Made by a program: the position numbers and the translations under genes
Notes under the pieces: generated by a model
Databases searched by the model: none
What the model saw: the letters and a program-made list of their open reading frames with translations, nothing else
Told to the model about the DNA's origin: nothing
Assembly: GCF_020524005.1 (NCBI RefSeq)
Contig: NZ_JAIVKK010000006.1
Location: 242,327-306,326, forward strand
Length of the DNA: 64,000 nt
Direction: 5' to 3'
Origin: Microbulbifer aggregans
GTDB taxonomy: Bacteria > Pseudomonadota > Gammaproteobacteria > Pseudomonadales > Cellvibrionaceae
Shown: one piece after another, positions 39,701 to 48,843 of the stretch
Position numbering within the stretch: position 1 is the first letter of the stretch
Layout: each line of letters opens with the position of its first letter

Positions 39701-42700
39701 TCGCTCGTTTCCTCTAAAGCTTCCTCGGCGACCGGCTCGGCGGCGTCTTGCGCTACCGGCTCCTCAAAATCTTCAGCGTCAACAGCCGGCAAACTGTAGT
39801 CTGCGCTGTCGATGCCGTATTCGGAAAGGTCGTAATCTTCCTCTTCCAGACTGTCATCGCCCTGAGCAAGCGTGCGCAGCGCGGCACCCACTGCTTCGCT
39901 GACTTCCGGAAGATCCTGTGCCGCGGCGACCGCGTCCACGAGATCGAGCAGCTCGTTGTGGCCCTGTTCCAACGCTGCCCACAGCGCCGGTTCCTCTTCC
40001 AGATGCCCGTCGATGACCTGCTGGTATACCGCCAGCAACAATTGGGAAAGTTCTTGCAACGTCGGCAGCTGTGCCTGGCCAGCCGCTTGCTGGAGCACGT
40101 CCAGCTCCTCGGCAACCGGCATCAGAATACTGCGGTCACCGGGATTGGAGCGCCAGTGATTCAGCATCTGGTCCGCATCGAGCAGCACCTTCATGCCATC
40201 AGCCATGATTACGGCCAACAGCTGCGGGTCTACGGCCCTGGGTTCGTTGGATTCGCGCTCGCGAATCAGGTGGCCAACCGCACGCTCCTGCAACTCGGCC
40301 ACCCGGGCAACGAATTGCTCAGCACGCTCGACGTACAGGGGTTGTGCGCTGTAGATCTGTTCCAGCACCACTTTGACATACGCAGCGGCATCACTGATGA
40401 GATCAAATATGTCGCTGTCAATGGATACCTGGTAGGTGCGCAACTCTTTGACGAAGCGCTCAAGCGGTGCCACAAGCTCCGCCACCGGCGTTACTTCCGC
40501 CATATGCGCAGACCCTTTCAGGGTATGTAGGGCCCGGTGCAGGGGGTCGGAGGGCATTCCATAGACCGGAGCCGCTCGCTCCATGCCCGCCAGGAAGTCT
40601 GCAACTACCGCGAGGTGGGTTTCCGCTTCCTGAGCAAAAATCTCCCAAAGCTGCGCATTGTCATCGCCGCTGTCGGCGATATCAGTTTCATGGTCGGCGT
40701 AGGAAGGCTGCTCATTTGCTGCCGGGCTGGCAGACTGAAGCAGTTCCGCAGGCACCTCGCCATTGGACAATTGCTTCGCCCAGCCTTCCAGTTCCGCGGT
40801 GCGGGCGGGGTCCGGATCGCCGCTTTGTGTGCGGAAAGCCTCGATCATTGAGGGCAGTTTTGCCACCACCTGCTCAATCAACATTACATGGGCGCGAGCG
40901 GGAACGACGGTTTCATCGAGCACCCGGTTGAGCATATTCTCAACCGCCCACGCCAGTTCGCCGATCTCCAGCGCTTCAACCATGCGGCCGGAGCCCTTTA
41001 GCGTGTGGAAACCACGGCGGAATTCCACCAGGGAATCCCGGTCGGAAAAGTTGCTCGCCCACTGCGGGAAGTAGTGGCCGATGGTGTCCATCACCTCGCC
41101 AGCTTCTTCCAGGAAGATCTCGATAATTTCGTCATCGATGATACTGCTGTCGTCATCATCGTCAGCCATAGAAGGGGCCACCGGAGCCACTTCAACTGTT
41201 TCCTCGATAGCGACATCCGCGGAACGCTCTTCAGCCACAGCCGGAGAAGTTTCCGCTGCTGACTCAGGTGCGGGCGCAAACCAGCTTTCGTCCAGCAGAG
41301 AGGGCTCTTTAGCCGGAGCTTGTTCCGCAGGCCCGCCCATTTCCGGAGCGAATACATTTTCTTCACCGGCATCCGGGGTATCGGCAGTCTCAGGTTCGGG
41401 CGAGACATTTTCCGCCGCCGCGCCACTGTCGAACTCAAAGGCATCCAGCACCCAGCTCTCTTCGCCGTCGGTACTATCTGCGATGCTCGCATGGCCGGAT
41501 TCATCGCCTGCTTCAACCTGCATTTCTGCGAGCTGCGCAAGAGGATCCGCATCGGCAAGCGCTGCACTTCCGCTTTCAGCACTGCCAGAATCCGCCCCGT
41601 CGGTATCACTACCACTTACGGAATACCCGAGAGCAGCCACACTATCTTCTGCCAAGGCCAGCAGCATATCGGCGTCTTCAATGCCGTCCGCGCGGCGTTC
41701 GAGGTAGTACTCGACACTGGTTACGGCGTCAGCGAGGGTATCCAGCAGCTTCCAATCCGGCTGCTCACCGGCATTGATCAGTCGCTCTTCGATATAGTTG
41801 CGGCAGGCAGTAACAATTTCGCCTGCGCGGCGGTAGCCAACCATATCCAGTCCGCCGCAGACTTCCTGCAGACGCTTGGGTACCGAGGTGAGATGCCCCG
41901 CATCCCAGTGGCTGGCAATGTATTCCACTACCGCTTCTTTAACGGTTTCCAGGCCGATGCGCGCTTCGCGCAATACTCGCCCGGTTGCTTCGCCCATCAG
42001 CGGCGAGTCGTTGTCGACCTGTTTATCGCGTTCGACAACAGCAACAAGTCCCGAATCCAGTTGCACCAGCTCAGATGCGGCCTGCATCAGTAGCTCTTCC
42101 GGATCTTCACTGCGGGAGGCGTCGCGGAGGTACTCGTAAATGGCACGCGCGCGCGTGCGCAGGCTTTCCAGCCCCAGCACGCCGAGGGTATCGGCAATGC
42201 GTTTGGCGATGACCGCTGTATCAGAAAGCGGGATCGATTCGCTGGAGGTAATACTGGGGTCCAGTGCTTCACGCACACTGGCAAGCTCTTCGCGCAGGGC
42301 GCTGACCGCGGTACCCATCGCATCCGGCCCCATGGCCAGCGCGTCTTCAGTATCCGGTCGCGGCGTACCCGGCACCGCCTTGTCCAGTGCGTACTTCTGG
42401 TACAGGGCAGTCGTGCGCGGACCGTTTGGACCACTCAGGTAAACGTAAAACAGCAGGTTGCGTATCAGGTCGCGATCCGGACGTACATCCAGCACGCGCG
42501 CACCCTGTCCCTGCAACAGGCGGAATTCCACATCGATACGACGCAAAAGCTGTCGCAGTGCAGGCATCACACTGATGCGGTGGTCGGCGAGGCCTTCGAG
42601 CAGCCCCTGCACAATTTCCCAGAGATGCTGACGGGAACTGCCGCTATAAAGCAGGGTCATCTTCTCGCAGACTTTCGCGAGGTAGGAGAGACTTTCGCCG

Positions 42701-43287
42701 CTGTTTACATCACGAATCAGGGATGCCGCGGCAACGTGATACATTTTGCGCAGCTTTTCGACCAGCTCAGTAACTTTGGCCGGGTTATTCAGCAGTGGCT
42801 GGCGTTTGCCAGAAAATTGATCCAGTGCAGAGAGATCAGGTGCGAACAGCGCACCCTCGGTAATCAGGCGCTCCCTGCGAACCGCGCGCAGGTCGTTCAG
42901 CAGTGGCAGCAGCAGTACCGGGTTGTCGCGGCGCTGGAACGCGATTTTTTCGAGGTACAACGGGAGTTCAAGCAGTGCGCGCATGAGGAACTCGCGCGTT
43001 TCATCGCTGTTTTCCACATCGCCATTGGCCAGCGCTTGGACCAGCTGCTCCATCTCTTCCGCCAACATGGCGGCACCAGCAAGTTCCGCCATGTGCAGGC
43101 TGCCGTGCACCTGGTGAATCAGGTTGAGACAGCTACTCAGAAGGGCACTGGAAGATTCGCCGGAAGTGTCCGGCGAAGAAGAATCCGAGGCAAAGGTCTC
43201 CAGCTGCTGACGCGCTTGCGCCAGCGTCTCGTTGATTTCGCCTATCAGCCAATCCAGGGCTACAAAATTGGGATTGTCGCGACTCAC
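36724..43287 (-). CDS. chpA: ChpA/PilL, hybrid chemotaxis histidine kinase
   Basis: 2187 aa, GTG start with GAGGA upstream. Central kinase of the Pil-Chp system that governs twitching motility and cAMP. Several phosphotransfer domains are seen: an Hpt-like segment near residue 61 ('IHQVHGSLHMAEL', no Lys after His), then 'FHTLKGSGRM' (about 766), 'LHTLKGSAHM' (about 926) and 'LHTFKGGARM' (about 1409). Long acidic Ala/Glu/Asp linkers separate them. The kinase core has N-box 'LEHMLRNAVDHGIETPEKR' and 'GRGVGMDVVSAEIK', followed by a CheW domain and a C-terminal receiver ('VVDDSVTVRKV', phospho-Asp in 'VILLDIEMPRMDG', Lys in 'YLGKPYQE'). The next upstream gene is pilJ; chpB is absent downstream. 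Confidence 0.95.
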   Translation of the reverse strand: MSRDNPNFVALDWLIGEINETLAQARQQLETFASDSSSPDTSGESSSALLSSCLNLIHQVHGSLHMAELAGAAMLAEEMEQLVQALANGDVENSDETREFLMRALLELPLYLEKIAFQRRDNPVLLLPLLNDLRAVRRERLITEGALFAPDLSALDQFSGKRQPLLNNPAKVTELVEKLRKMYHVAAASLIRDVNSGESLSYLAKVCEKMTLLYSGSSRQHLWEIVQGLLEGLADHRISVMPALRQLLRRIDVEFRLLQGQGARVLDVRPDRDLIRNLLFYVYLSGPNGPRTTALYQKYALDKAVPGTPRPDTEDALAMGPDAMGTAVSALREELASVREALDPSITSSESIPLSDTAVIAKRIADTLGVLGLESLRTRARAIYEYLRDASRSEDPEELLMQAASELVQLDSGLVAVVERDKQVDNDSPLMGEATGRVLREARIGLETVKEAVVEYIASHWDAGHLTSVPKRLQEVCGGLDMVGYRRAGEIVTACRNYIEERLINAGEQPDWKLLDTLADAVTSVEYYLERRADGIEDADMLLALAEDSVAALGYSVSGSDTDGADSGSAESGSAALADADPLAQLAEMQVEAGDESGHASIADSTDGEESWVLDAFEFDSGAAAENVSPEPETADTPDAGEENVFAPEMGGPAEQAPAKEPSLLDESWFAPAPESAAETSPAVAEERSADVAIEETVEVAPVAPSMADDDDDSSIIDDEIIEIFLEEAGEVMDTIGHYFPQWASNFSDRDSLVEFRRGFHTLKGSGRMVEALEIGELAWAVENMLNRVLDETVVPARAHVMLIEQVVAKLPSMIEAFRTQSGDPDPARTAELEGWAKQLSNGEVPAELLQSASPAANEQPSYADHETDIADSGDDNAQLWEIFAQEAETHLAVVADFLAGMERAAPVYGMPSDPLHRALHTLKGSAHMAEVTPVAELVAPLERFVKELRTYQVSIDSDIFDLISDAAAYVKVVLEQIYSAQPLYVERAEQFVARVAELQERAVGHLIRERESNEPRAVDPQLLAVIMADGMKVLLDADQMLNHWRSNPGDRSILMPVAEELDVLQQAAGQAQLPTLQELSQLLLAVYQQVIDGHLEEEPALWAALEQGHNELLDLVDAVAAAQDLPEVSEAVGAALRTLAQGDDSLEEEDYDLSEYGIDSADYSLPAVDAEDFEEPVAQDAAEPVAEEALEETSEAFSDFSFDDLVAEETASDTVADEAAVPVVDAAWADDEISIAATVDAPDRAAAEEALPQDWFQTDEVDTGSAVSSEETFEPVLEETAVTDEATEDADLVSFELADLEVFDAAQEAAAQEAVTENTVGSDDAEIAPPPLSESPAAVSPVGAGAEEGELGAAQQALLADIDPDVIEVFLEEAADLVDELEELIQAWEQEPDDKAQAEALKRVLHTFKGGARMASLMGLGEVAHRFETVIENMQSGSAPSAAFFADAHAIYDRLAAGVETVRAWMGGEQLNAFCALLETSWADDNAVEVDPVDFAAAPAVEVAETESPADFEEVIEAAEIADDREFMPPATVESNPVSAPAPATPAGNVLPFVRKGNGLKDRDGGKPRNQPQEMVRVTSELLEELVNLAGETSISRGRLEEQVSEFGLALDEMDSTLSRLNEQLRRLDKETEAQILFRQEQLAEQDGDFDPLEMDRYSSIQQLSRSLLESTSDLLELRQTLGNKTRDTETLLLQQSRVNTELQEGLMRSRMVPFSRLVPRLRRIVRQVGAELSKQVELVFSNVEGELDRSMLERMVAPLEHMLRNAVDHGIETPEKRLATGKPERGRIAVALAREGSEVVLTITDDGAGINLMRVREKAIESGLMRADAELSNNEIMQFILQAGFSTADKVTQISGRGVGMDVVSAEIKQIGGSVSISSQLGQGTEFVVRLPFTVSVNRALMVKVGDDLFALPLNTIEGIVRLSPFELEHYYRSPDARFEYAGEPYQVNYFGSLLQSSAQPKLNVEDMQLPVLLVRTDNTAMALQVDAILGSREIVVKSLGPQFASVQGVSGATVTGDGTVVVILDAHALLRKHSAMLARPETPLLQEPVQVATREEPETQKLVMVVDDSVTVRKVTTRFLEREGYAVTTAKDGQDAIIQLQDVMPDVILLDIEMPRMDGFEVARHIRSSSRLRDIPIIMITSRTGKKHRDHALSLGVNHYLGKPYQEEILLSAIHDYTEVEAAH

Positions 43288-43355
43288 GCCAAGTCCTCGG
43301 TAATTCAGTTTGCTCGCGCGCAGACAGCGTCTATCCTGCTGCCTGCTGCTTCACA

Positions 43356-43384
43356 CCCCGGCAACTAACTAGTAGTCGCCGGGG
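43356..43384. other. GC hairpin between pilJ and chpA
   Basis: CCCCGGC (43356-43362) pairs with GCCGGGG (43378-43384) around a 15-base spacer that includes a second small pair. No T tract. It sits in the 131-bp pilJ-chpA gap and may tune expression between the two. Confidence 0.45.
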
Positions 43385-43418
43385 CGCCCGCATTATCGTT
43401 ATCAGAGTTTGCGGTTTA

Positions 43419-45569
43419 TCAGGCCAGTGCCCGCTCCTCGCGCTCTTCTTCAGAGAGCTGCTCCTCGGCGCTCTCATCCTCAAGCATCGGGAACTCTTCA
43501 GACAGATCAGTGAGATCGCTACCGTACAGGTCGCTGTCGGTATCGACGTCGTGCTCGGTCGGCAGTTTGAAGCCCGCAACGGAATCACGCAGGGCCGATG
43601 CGGTCTGGGCAAGGTTACCAATGGACTGTGCGGTGGCCTGGGTACCTGCAGAGGTTTGCGAGGTAATCTCCTGAATCACGTTCATCGTGTTGGAGATGTG
43701 ACCCGCGGAGGAAGCCTGCTGGCGTGCCGCGTTGGAGATGTTCTGAATCAAGGATGCGAGGTTGGTAGATACTGTTTCAATCTCTTCCAGGGCAACACCC
43801 GCGTCCTGCGCCAGACGGGCACCACGTACCACCTCGGTAGTAGTGGACTCCATCGATACAACCGCTTCGTTGGTGTCCGACTGAATCGCTTTTACCAGGC
43901 CTTCAATCTGCTTGGTTGCCGCTGCGGAACGTTCCGCAAGACGCTGAACCTCGTCCGCAACCACCGCGAAGCCTCGGCCTGCATCACCGGCCATAGAGGC
44001 CTGGATCGCGGCGTTAAGTGCCAGAATGTTGGTCTGGTCGGCAATGTCGTTAATCAGGCTAACGATGTCACCAATCTCCTGGGAAGATTCACCCAGTCGC
44101 TTGATTCGCTTGGAGGTGTCCTGAATCTGCTCGCGGATCGTATCCATGCCCTTGATGGTGTTCTGTACCACCTTGGCGCCGTTACTAGCAATCTGTACCG
44201 AGCGCTCCGCTACCTGCGCCGATTCGGCGGCGTTCGCAGATACCTGGTCAATGGTCACCGCCATTTCGTTTACGGCGGCAGAGGCGCCGGCAATTTCCTG
44301 CGCCTGGTGCTCGGAGGCCTCGGCCAGGTGCAGTGCAGTTTGCTGGGTTTCCTGAGACAGGGAAGATACTTCCTGCGCTGCGCCGTTGATCCGGCTTACC
44401 AGCACACGCAGCTGGTCAATTGTGTAGTTGATGGAGTCAGCGATCGCACCGGTGAAGGCCTCGGTTACGGTCGCGGAGGTAGTCAAGTCACCATCTGCGA
44501 GGTCGGCCAGTTCGTCCAGCAGCTGCATAATCGCCTGCTGGTTACGCTCGTTGGTCTCGGACTCTTCACGCAGGCTGCGGCGGGTACCGGAGAACGCCGT
44601 GATCATCATGCCGAAGATCAACAGTACGAACACACCGGCGATGATCGCGATAGTCTGGTTATTCGGCTGACGCTCACTGGACAGGCTTACGATACGGTCG
44701 TTCAGGGTCGACAGGGCTTCCAGCAGCTCCGGTGAGGATGCGGAGATACCGTCAGCAGCCTGACGGGTGGCAAACAGGGCCGGGGTTGCTTCGAAGATCT
44801 CACGTACCGAGGAGCTTACAAATTCGAACAGCTCGGTAATTTCTTCCAGAGATTCGCGGGCTTCGCTGTCGGTCACGCGGGAAATCCCCATCACCACGTC
44901 ACCGCCTTTCATCCCCTCTACCACCTTACCGAACAGGCTGGCATCGGTGTTGAACTGGTCCGCGGCACCTTCCGCATCGTCACCACCCTGAAGCATCTTG
45001 TCGATATTTCGACCGATACGCTCCGCCCGCCAAACCTGCAGCTGAGCCTGCTCAACCTGATTTGCCGGAGCGTTGTTGGCCAGCAGGATTTCCACAATGT
45101 TGTTGTGCTCTGCCTGCAGTTCCGGGAGCGAGTCGTTCAGGGTGCTCGCCACATCGTTCAGGAAGATAATCGAATCTTTGTTGCCGATAATGGTGTCAGC
45201 CTGCTCGCGCAGCTGGCGCCAGACCTGACCGTAGTTGGCCAGTTCCTGACTCAGCGCAGCTTTAGTGCTGTCGTCCATGCCCTGCAGCACATTCCAGGTC
45301 GCCGCCATCTGGTTGACGACGGTCTCCAGGTCGGAAAACGCTTCTTCGTCACCGGCAGTCGCTGCAGGGGCGTCAGATACAACCTGATAGGACAGTGCGC
45401 GCAATTCCGCCACGTCCTGTAGATATTCCTTATCCCGGTCAGCCTGGGTCTGCACCAAATAGATGCTGACGATCAGCCCCGCCAGTGTGGCGAGTACCAG
45501 CAAACCCATAAACAGCGCCGCAGGGTTACTGCGCAGCGCAGAAAATGAACTCTGGGAGCCTGTTTTCAT
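43419..45569 (-). CDS. pilJ: PilJ, type IV pilus chemoreceptor
   Basis: 716 aa. Methyl-accepting chemotaxis protein of the Pil-Chp pathway. Membrane helix 1 near 15-38 ('[20 protein letters not shown]') and helix 2 near 305-322 ('[17 protein letters not shown]') flank a long periplasmic domain of all-helical PilJ type. A HAMP-like linker ('[20 protein letters not shown]') and the signalling hairpin follow ('[20 protein letters not shown]', '[19 protein letters not shown]'). The C-terminus is acidic and lacks a CheR-docking pentapeptide. ATG at 45569 with AGGAG upstream. Confidence 0.95.
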   Translation of the reverse strand: MKTGSQSSFSALRSNPAALFMGLLVLATLAGLIVSIYLVQTQADRDKEYLQDVAELRALSYQVVSDAPAATAGDEEAFSDLETVVNQMAATWNVLQGMDDSTKAALSQELANYGQVWRQLREQADTIIGNKDSIIFLNDVASTLNDSLPELQAEHNNIVEILLANNAPANQVEQAQLQVWRAERIGRNIDKMLQGGDDAEGAADQFNTDASLFGKVVEGMKGGDVVMGISRVTDSEARESLEEITELFEFVSSSVREIFEATPALFATRQAADGISASSPELLEALSTLNDRIVSLSSERQPNNQTIAIIAGVFVLLIFGMMITAFSGTRRSLREESETNERNQQAIMQLLDELADLADGDLTTSATVTEAFTGAIADSINYTIDQLRVLVSRINGAAQEVSSLSQETQQTALHLAEASEHQAQEIAGASAAVNEMAVTIDQVSANAAESAQVAERSVQIASNGAKVVQNTIKGMDTIREQIQDTSKRIKRLGESSQEIGDIVSLINDIADQTNILALNAAIQASMAGDAGRGFAVVADEVQRLAERSAAATKQIEGLVKAIQSDTNEAVVSMESTTTEVVRGARLAQDAGVALEEIETVSTNLASLIQNISNAARQQASSAGHISNTMNVIQEITSQTSAGTQATAQSIGNLAQTASALRDSVAGFKLPTEHDVDTDSDLYGSDLTDLSEEFPMLEDESAEEQLSEEEREERALA

Positions 45570-45719
45570 AATTTACTCCTGGCGGACCTGTGCCCAGGCC
45601 AATTCTTGTTATAACCACTACCCGGGCTCCATGCCCGGACTTGCCGCGACCCCCCTTTTGCGCAATACGAGCAATAAGGGCGCCCCAATTCCGGCGATTG
45701 CCGACTGTTGATTTATCGG

Positions 45720-45769
45720 CCGTTCAGCCTAGATCTGAACGGTCGATACCCGCCCCTGATCAACAGGGG
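45720..45769. other. Paired hairpins in the pilI-pilJ leader
   Basis: CCGTTCAG (45720-45727) and CTGAACGG (45735-45742) form a perfect 8-bp stem; CCCCTG (45753-45758) and CAGGGG (45764-45769) form a second. Both lie in the 301-bp gap between the pilI stop and the pilJ start, where no gene is seen. They could be an attenuator, a pilJ leader structure, or partial terminators. No T run is strong. Confidence 0.5.
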
Positions 45770-45870
45770 TGAGCAATTGATTTGACGATTGAACAGCGCT
45801 CAACCTCATCCGACCACTTTATAGCCGGCGGTGACCGCGAAGGCCAAAACTACAAACCTGAAACAGCGAC

Positions 45871-46413
45871 TCAGTGAGCCGCTGCATCCGCAAACTGAAA
45901 ATCATTGATCAGCGCCGGAAGATCAAATACCAACCAGCGGTTGTCCTGCAGGACAAACTGGCCACTGACCATAGACGCAAAAGGCTCAGCCAGTTCAGAA
46001 GGTGGCAACTGGCCGTATTCAAGTGCAAGGTGCTGCATACCGTGCAGTTCATCGACGATCAGCCCCACATAGAGCTTTTCGTGTTCGATAACCAACACCC
46101 GGCGACGCTGGCGCGGATTTATTAGATGACCGCCAAAAAAAGCCGCCAAATCGAACAGCGGCAGCAAGCGGCCGCGCACGTTCGCAACGCCACGCACCCA
46201 GGGCTGGACGCCCGGAATAAAGGTATAGTGCGGGACCTCCAGCAATTCCACCACGTCATCCATGGCGGCCACAAAGCGGTGCCCCAGCAGAGAGAAACCA
46301 ATGCCCGTCCAGAAAGGTCTGACCTCCTGACGGGCAGGCAGCCCCTGTGCCTGCGCTTTTGCGCGATTGGCAATATCAACCAGCGCGAGATAAGGGGTAA
46401 GAGTTGTTTGCAC
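45871..46413 (-). CDS. pilI: PilI, CheW-like adaptor of the Pil-Chp system
   Basis: 180 aa, GTG start. CheW domain linking PilJ to ChpA: 'IGFSLLGHRFVAAMDDVVEL', 'VPHYTFIPGVQPWVRGVANV', 'RGRLLPLFDLAAFFGG' and 'RRVLVIEHEKLYVGLIVDEL'. Length and order after pilH match Pseudomonas PilI. The start follows the pilH stop by only 18 bp; the gap to pilJ downstream is long (301 bp) and carries hairpins. Confidence 0.92.
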   Translation of the reverse strand: MQTTLTPYLALVDIANRAKAQAQGLPARQEVRPFWTGIGFSLLGHRFVAAMDDVVELLEVPHYTFIPGVQPWVRGVANVRGRLLPLFDLAAFFGGHLINPRQRRRVLVIEHEKLYVGLIVDELHGMQHLALEYGQLPPSELAEPFASMVSGQFVLQDNRWLVFDLPALINDFQFADAAAH

Positions 46414-46431
46414 GGAGACTCAACGTCGGCC

Positions 46432-46794
46432 TCAGGCCAACACCTCCTCGATAGTACCCAACAGCTTGCTTTCGTCTACCGGCTTGGTCAGGTAGGCACG
46501 CGCTCCCTGGCGCATACCCCACACCCGGTCGGTGTCCTGATCCTTGGTAGTCACCATAACGATGGGGATACCGCTGGTTTCGGCGTTCTTGCTCAGCTGG
46601 CGGGTTGCCTGGAAACCGTTCAGGCCCGGCATAACGATATCCATGAGGATGACATCAGGGCGCTGCTCACGAGCTACGCCTACTCCGCTTTCACCGTTGG
46701 GCGCGGTGAGTACAGCGTGACCGTTTTTTTCCAGAATCGTAGTCAGCTTGTGAGTTTCGGTTGGCGAATCGTCAACGATTAGCACTCTTGCCAT
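46432..46794 (-). CDS. pilH: PilH, single-domain response regulator
   Basis: 120 aa. Receiver domain only: acidic pocket 'VLIVDDSPTETHKL', phospho-Asp in 'VILMDIVMPGLNGFQA' (about residue 52), Thr in 'PIVMVTTKDQD' and Lys in 'AYLTKPVDESKLL'. In Pseudomonas PilH opposes PilG in controlling pilus extension and retraction. ATG at 46794 with GGGGGAAT upstream. A 272-bp gap separates it from pilG, longer than in pseudomonads, and carries only a weak hairpin (46958-46977), so pilH may have a separate promoter. Confidence 0.93.
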   Translation of the reverse strand: MARVLIVDDSPTETHKLTTILEKNGHAVLTAPNGESGVGVAREQRPDVILMDIVMPGLNGFQATRQLSKNAETSGIPIVMVTTKDQDTDRVWGMRQGARAYLTKPVDESKLLGTIEEVLA

Positions 46795-47066
46795 CTTTAT
46801 TCCCCCAGGATGGTGTTGTCCGCAGCCGCCTTAAGTAGCATTGCTACCCCGGCACTGCGCTATTGTAGGTAAGGGCCACTGAACATTCCGCCCGGCGGCT
46901 CCGCACTTTCTTATCTATTGCTGTAGCTTACGCTTGGTTGCGCGACTTTCCTGTCACTCGTGCCACTTTATGCACGAATACCACTCGCGAATGCGCACAA
47001 CCCTGATGTGGGCATAGCATACGCCATTTCTGCCAATGGTTTCACACTAGCAATGCAAATTACTTA

Positions 47067-47462
47067 TCAAGCTGCGTGATGCGGCTTCGCGTGCGCTGAA
47101 ATTGCGCCCAGCAGCTCGCTCTTGCTGAATGGCTTGGTAAGGTACTGATCACAGCCCACAACGCGCCCCTTGGCCTTATCGAACAGTCCGTCCTTACTGG
47201 ACAGCATGACGACAGGCGTGCCGCGGAATTCGCTGTTATTTTTGATCAGCGCGCAGGTCTGATAGCCATCCAGGCGCGGCATCATGATGTCAACAAAAAT
47301 GATATCCGGGCGCGAGTCGGCAATTTTCGCCAGCGCATCAAATCCGTCAGTGGCAGTAACCACGGTGCAGCCCGCTTTTTGCAGCAGTGTCTCGGCGGTG
47401 CGACGAATCGTTTTACTATCGTCGATCACCATAACGGTGAGACTTTCCCAATTCAGTTCCAT
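47067..47462 (-). CDS. pilG: PilG, single-domain response regulator
   Basis: 131 aa. Receiver domain: 'VMVIDDSKTIRRTAETLLQK', phospho-Asp in 'IIFVDIMMPRLDGYQ' (about 58), Ser in 'PVVMLSSKDGLFD' and Lys in 'QYLTKPFSKSELL'. PilG promotes pilus extension and cAMP signalling in the Pil-Chp pathway. ATG at 47462. First gene of the chemosensory cluster, divergent from gshB across 344 bp, in which no other gene or strong hairpin is seen. Confidence 0.93.
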   Translation of the reverse strand: MELNWESLTVMVIDDSKTIRRTAETLLQKAGCTVVTATDGFDALAKIADSRPDIIFVDIMMPRLDGYQTCALIKNNSEFRGTPVVMLSSKDGLFDKAKGRVVGCDQYLTKPFSKSELLGAISAHAKPHHAA

Positions 47463-47806
47463 AGTGCTCTTGTGTCCCCTGTGTACTTATTTTCAGGTGC
47501 AGTGGTTAATAATCGTATACCGCACCTTTTGTGCAACCTCATTACGGGGTTTTGATCATTGCTGAAGTGGCCACAGCCAGCGGGCGCAGATCAGAGGGAA
47601 ACTTGTATCACAGAAGCCAGAGTGAATCTAGCGACGAGGAGGCGCACGATGGAGGGATGATCAAATTGTGAGCAGATACTCAGTTCACGGGCCTTGCAGC
47701 GGCAACGGACTACTTTTAACGTAGCCACTTTCCAGCAACCAAGGCCGCGGTTTTCACACCCTGCGCCCCCTCGCTAGTGCAATCATTTTTACACACGGAC
47801 ACCAAT

Positions 47807-48763
47807 ATGAGCCTTTCTCTCGGTGTGGTGATGGATCCCATCTCCCAGATCACCTTTAAAAAAGACACCACCCTGGCCCTGCTTCAGGCCGCACAACGTG
47901 CCGGCTTTACGCTGCACTATTTTTTGCAGTCGGATCTTTACCTGGATGGCAGCAAACCGATGGGCAATGGCAGCCCGCTGGAAGTGTTCGACAACCCAGA
48001 GAAGTGGTTCACCCTCGGTGAGCGCGCCCCTATGGACCTGGGGCAACTAGATGTGATCCTGATGCGCGTCGATCCCCCGTTTGACAACGAGTACATCTAT
48101 TCCACCTACATCCTTGAGGCCGCCGAACGCGCCGGCGCTCTCGTCTGCAACAAGCCCCAGTCACTGCGGGACTGCAACGAAAAGATATTCGCCACCCACT
48201 TTGCCGAATGCTGCCCGCCGCTGATCGTCAGTCGCGACATGAAGCAGCTGCGCGCATTCCACGCAGAACATAAAGACGTTATTTTCAAACCCCTGGACGG
48301 AATGGGCGGCACCGGTATATTCCACGTGAAGCCAGACGGAGCCAACCTCGGCGCGATTCTCGAGATGCTCACCGATAACGGCAAGCGCCAGATTATGGGA
48401 CAGCGCTATATCCCCGAAATCAAAGACGGTGACAAACGCATTCTGGTGGTGGACGGTGAACCGGTACCTTACTGTCTCGCCCGCATTCCGGAAGCTGGTG
48501 AAACCCGGGGCAACCTGGCCGCCGGCGGCCGCGGCGAAGCGCGGCCGCTGTCAGAGCGGGATCTCTGGATCGCCAGGCAGGTCGGCCCTACCCTGAAAGA
48601 AAAGGGCCTGCTCTTTGTCGGCCTCGACGTCATCGGCGACTACCTGACCGAGGTCAACGTCACCAGCCCTACCTGCGTGCGCGAAATTGATGCAGCCTTT
48701 GGAACCGACATCGGCGAATTATTGATGCGCGCAATCACAGACCGACTGGCGCAAAAAGGGTAA
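47807..48763 (+). CDS. gshB: Glutathione synthetase
   Basis: 318 aa from ATG 47807 (MSLSLGVVMDPISQI); a frame to 47777 adds ten residues without support. ATP-grasp enzyme that joins gamma-Glu-Cys and Gly. Signatures: 'ITFKKDTTLALLQAAQRAG', 'LMRVDPPFDNEYIYSTYILE', the Gly-rich loop 'FKPLDGMGGTGIFHV', 'GDKRILVVDGEPVPYCLARI' and the metal-binding 'FVGLDVIGDYLTEVNVTSPT'. Divergent from pilG and followed by the tonB-like gene. Confidence 0.96.
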   Translation: MSLSLGVVMDPISQITFKKDTTLALLQAAQRAGFTLHYFLQSDLYLDGSKPMGNGSPLEVFDNPEKWFTLGERAPMDLGQLDVILMRVDPPFDNEYIYSTYILEAAERAGALVCNKPQSLRDCNEKIFATHFAECCPPLIVSRDMKQLRAFHAEHKDVIFKPLDGMGGTGIFHVKPDGANLGAILEMLTDNGKRQIMGQRYIPEIKDGDKRILVVDGEPVPYCLARIPEAGETRGNLAAGGRGEARPLSERDLWIARQVGPTLKEKGLLFVGLDVIGDYLTEVNVTSPTCVREIDAAFGTDIGELLMRAITDRLAQKG

Positions 48764-48843
48764 ACTCACCCGCTTGTGATGGACCGCAGCTGTCGTCGTG
48801 CGGTCCGACAGACCCCCGGCAGTAGTAGATACCAATAATCACA

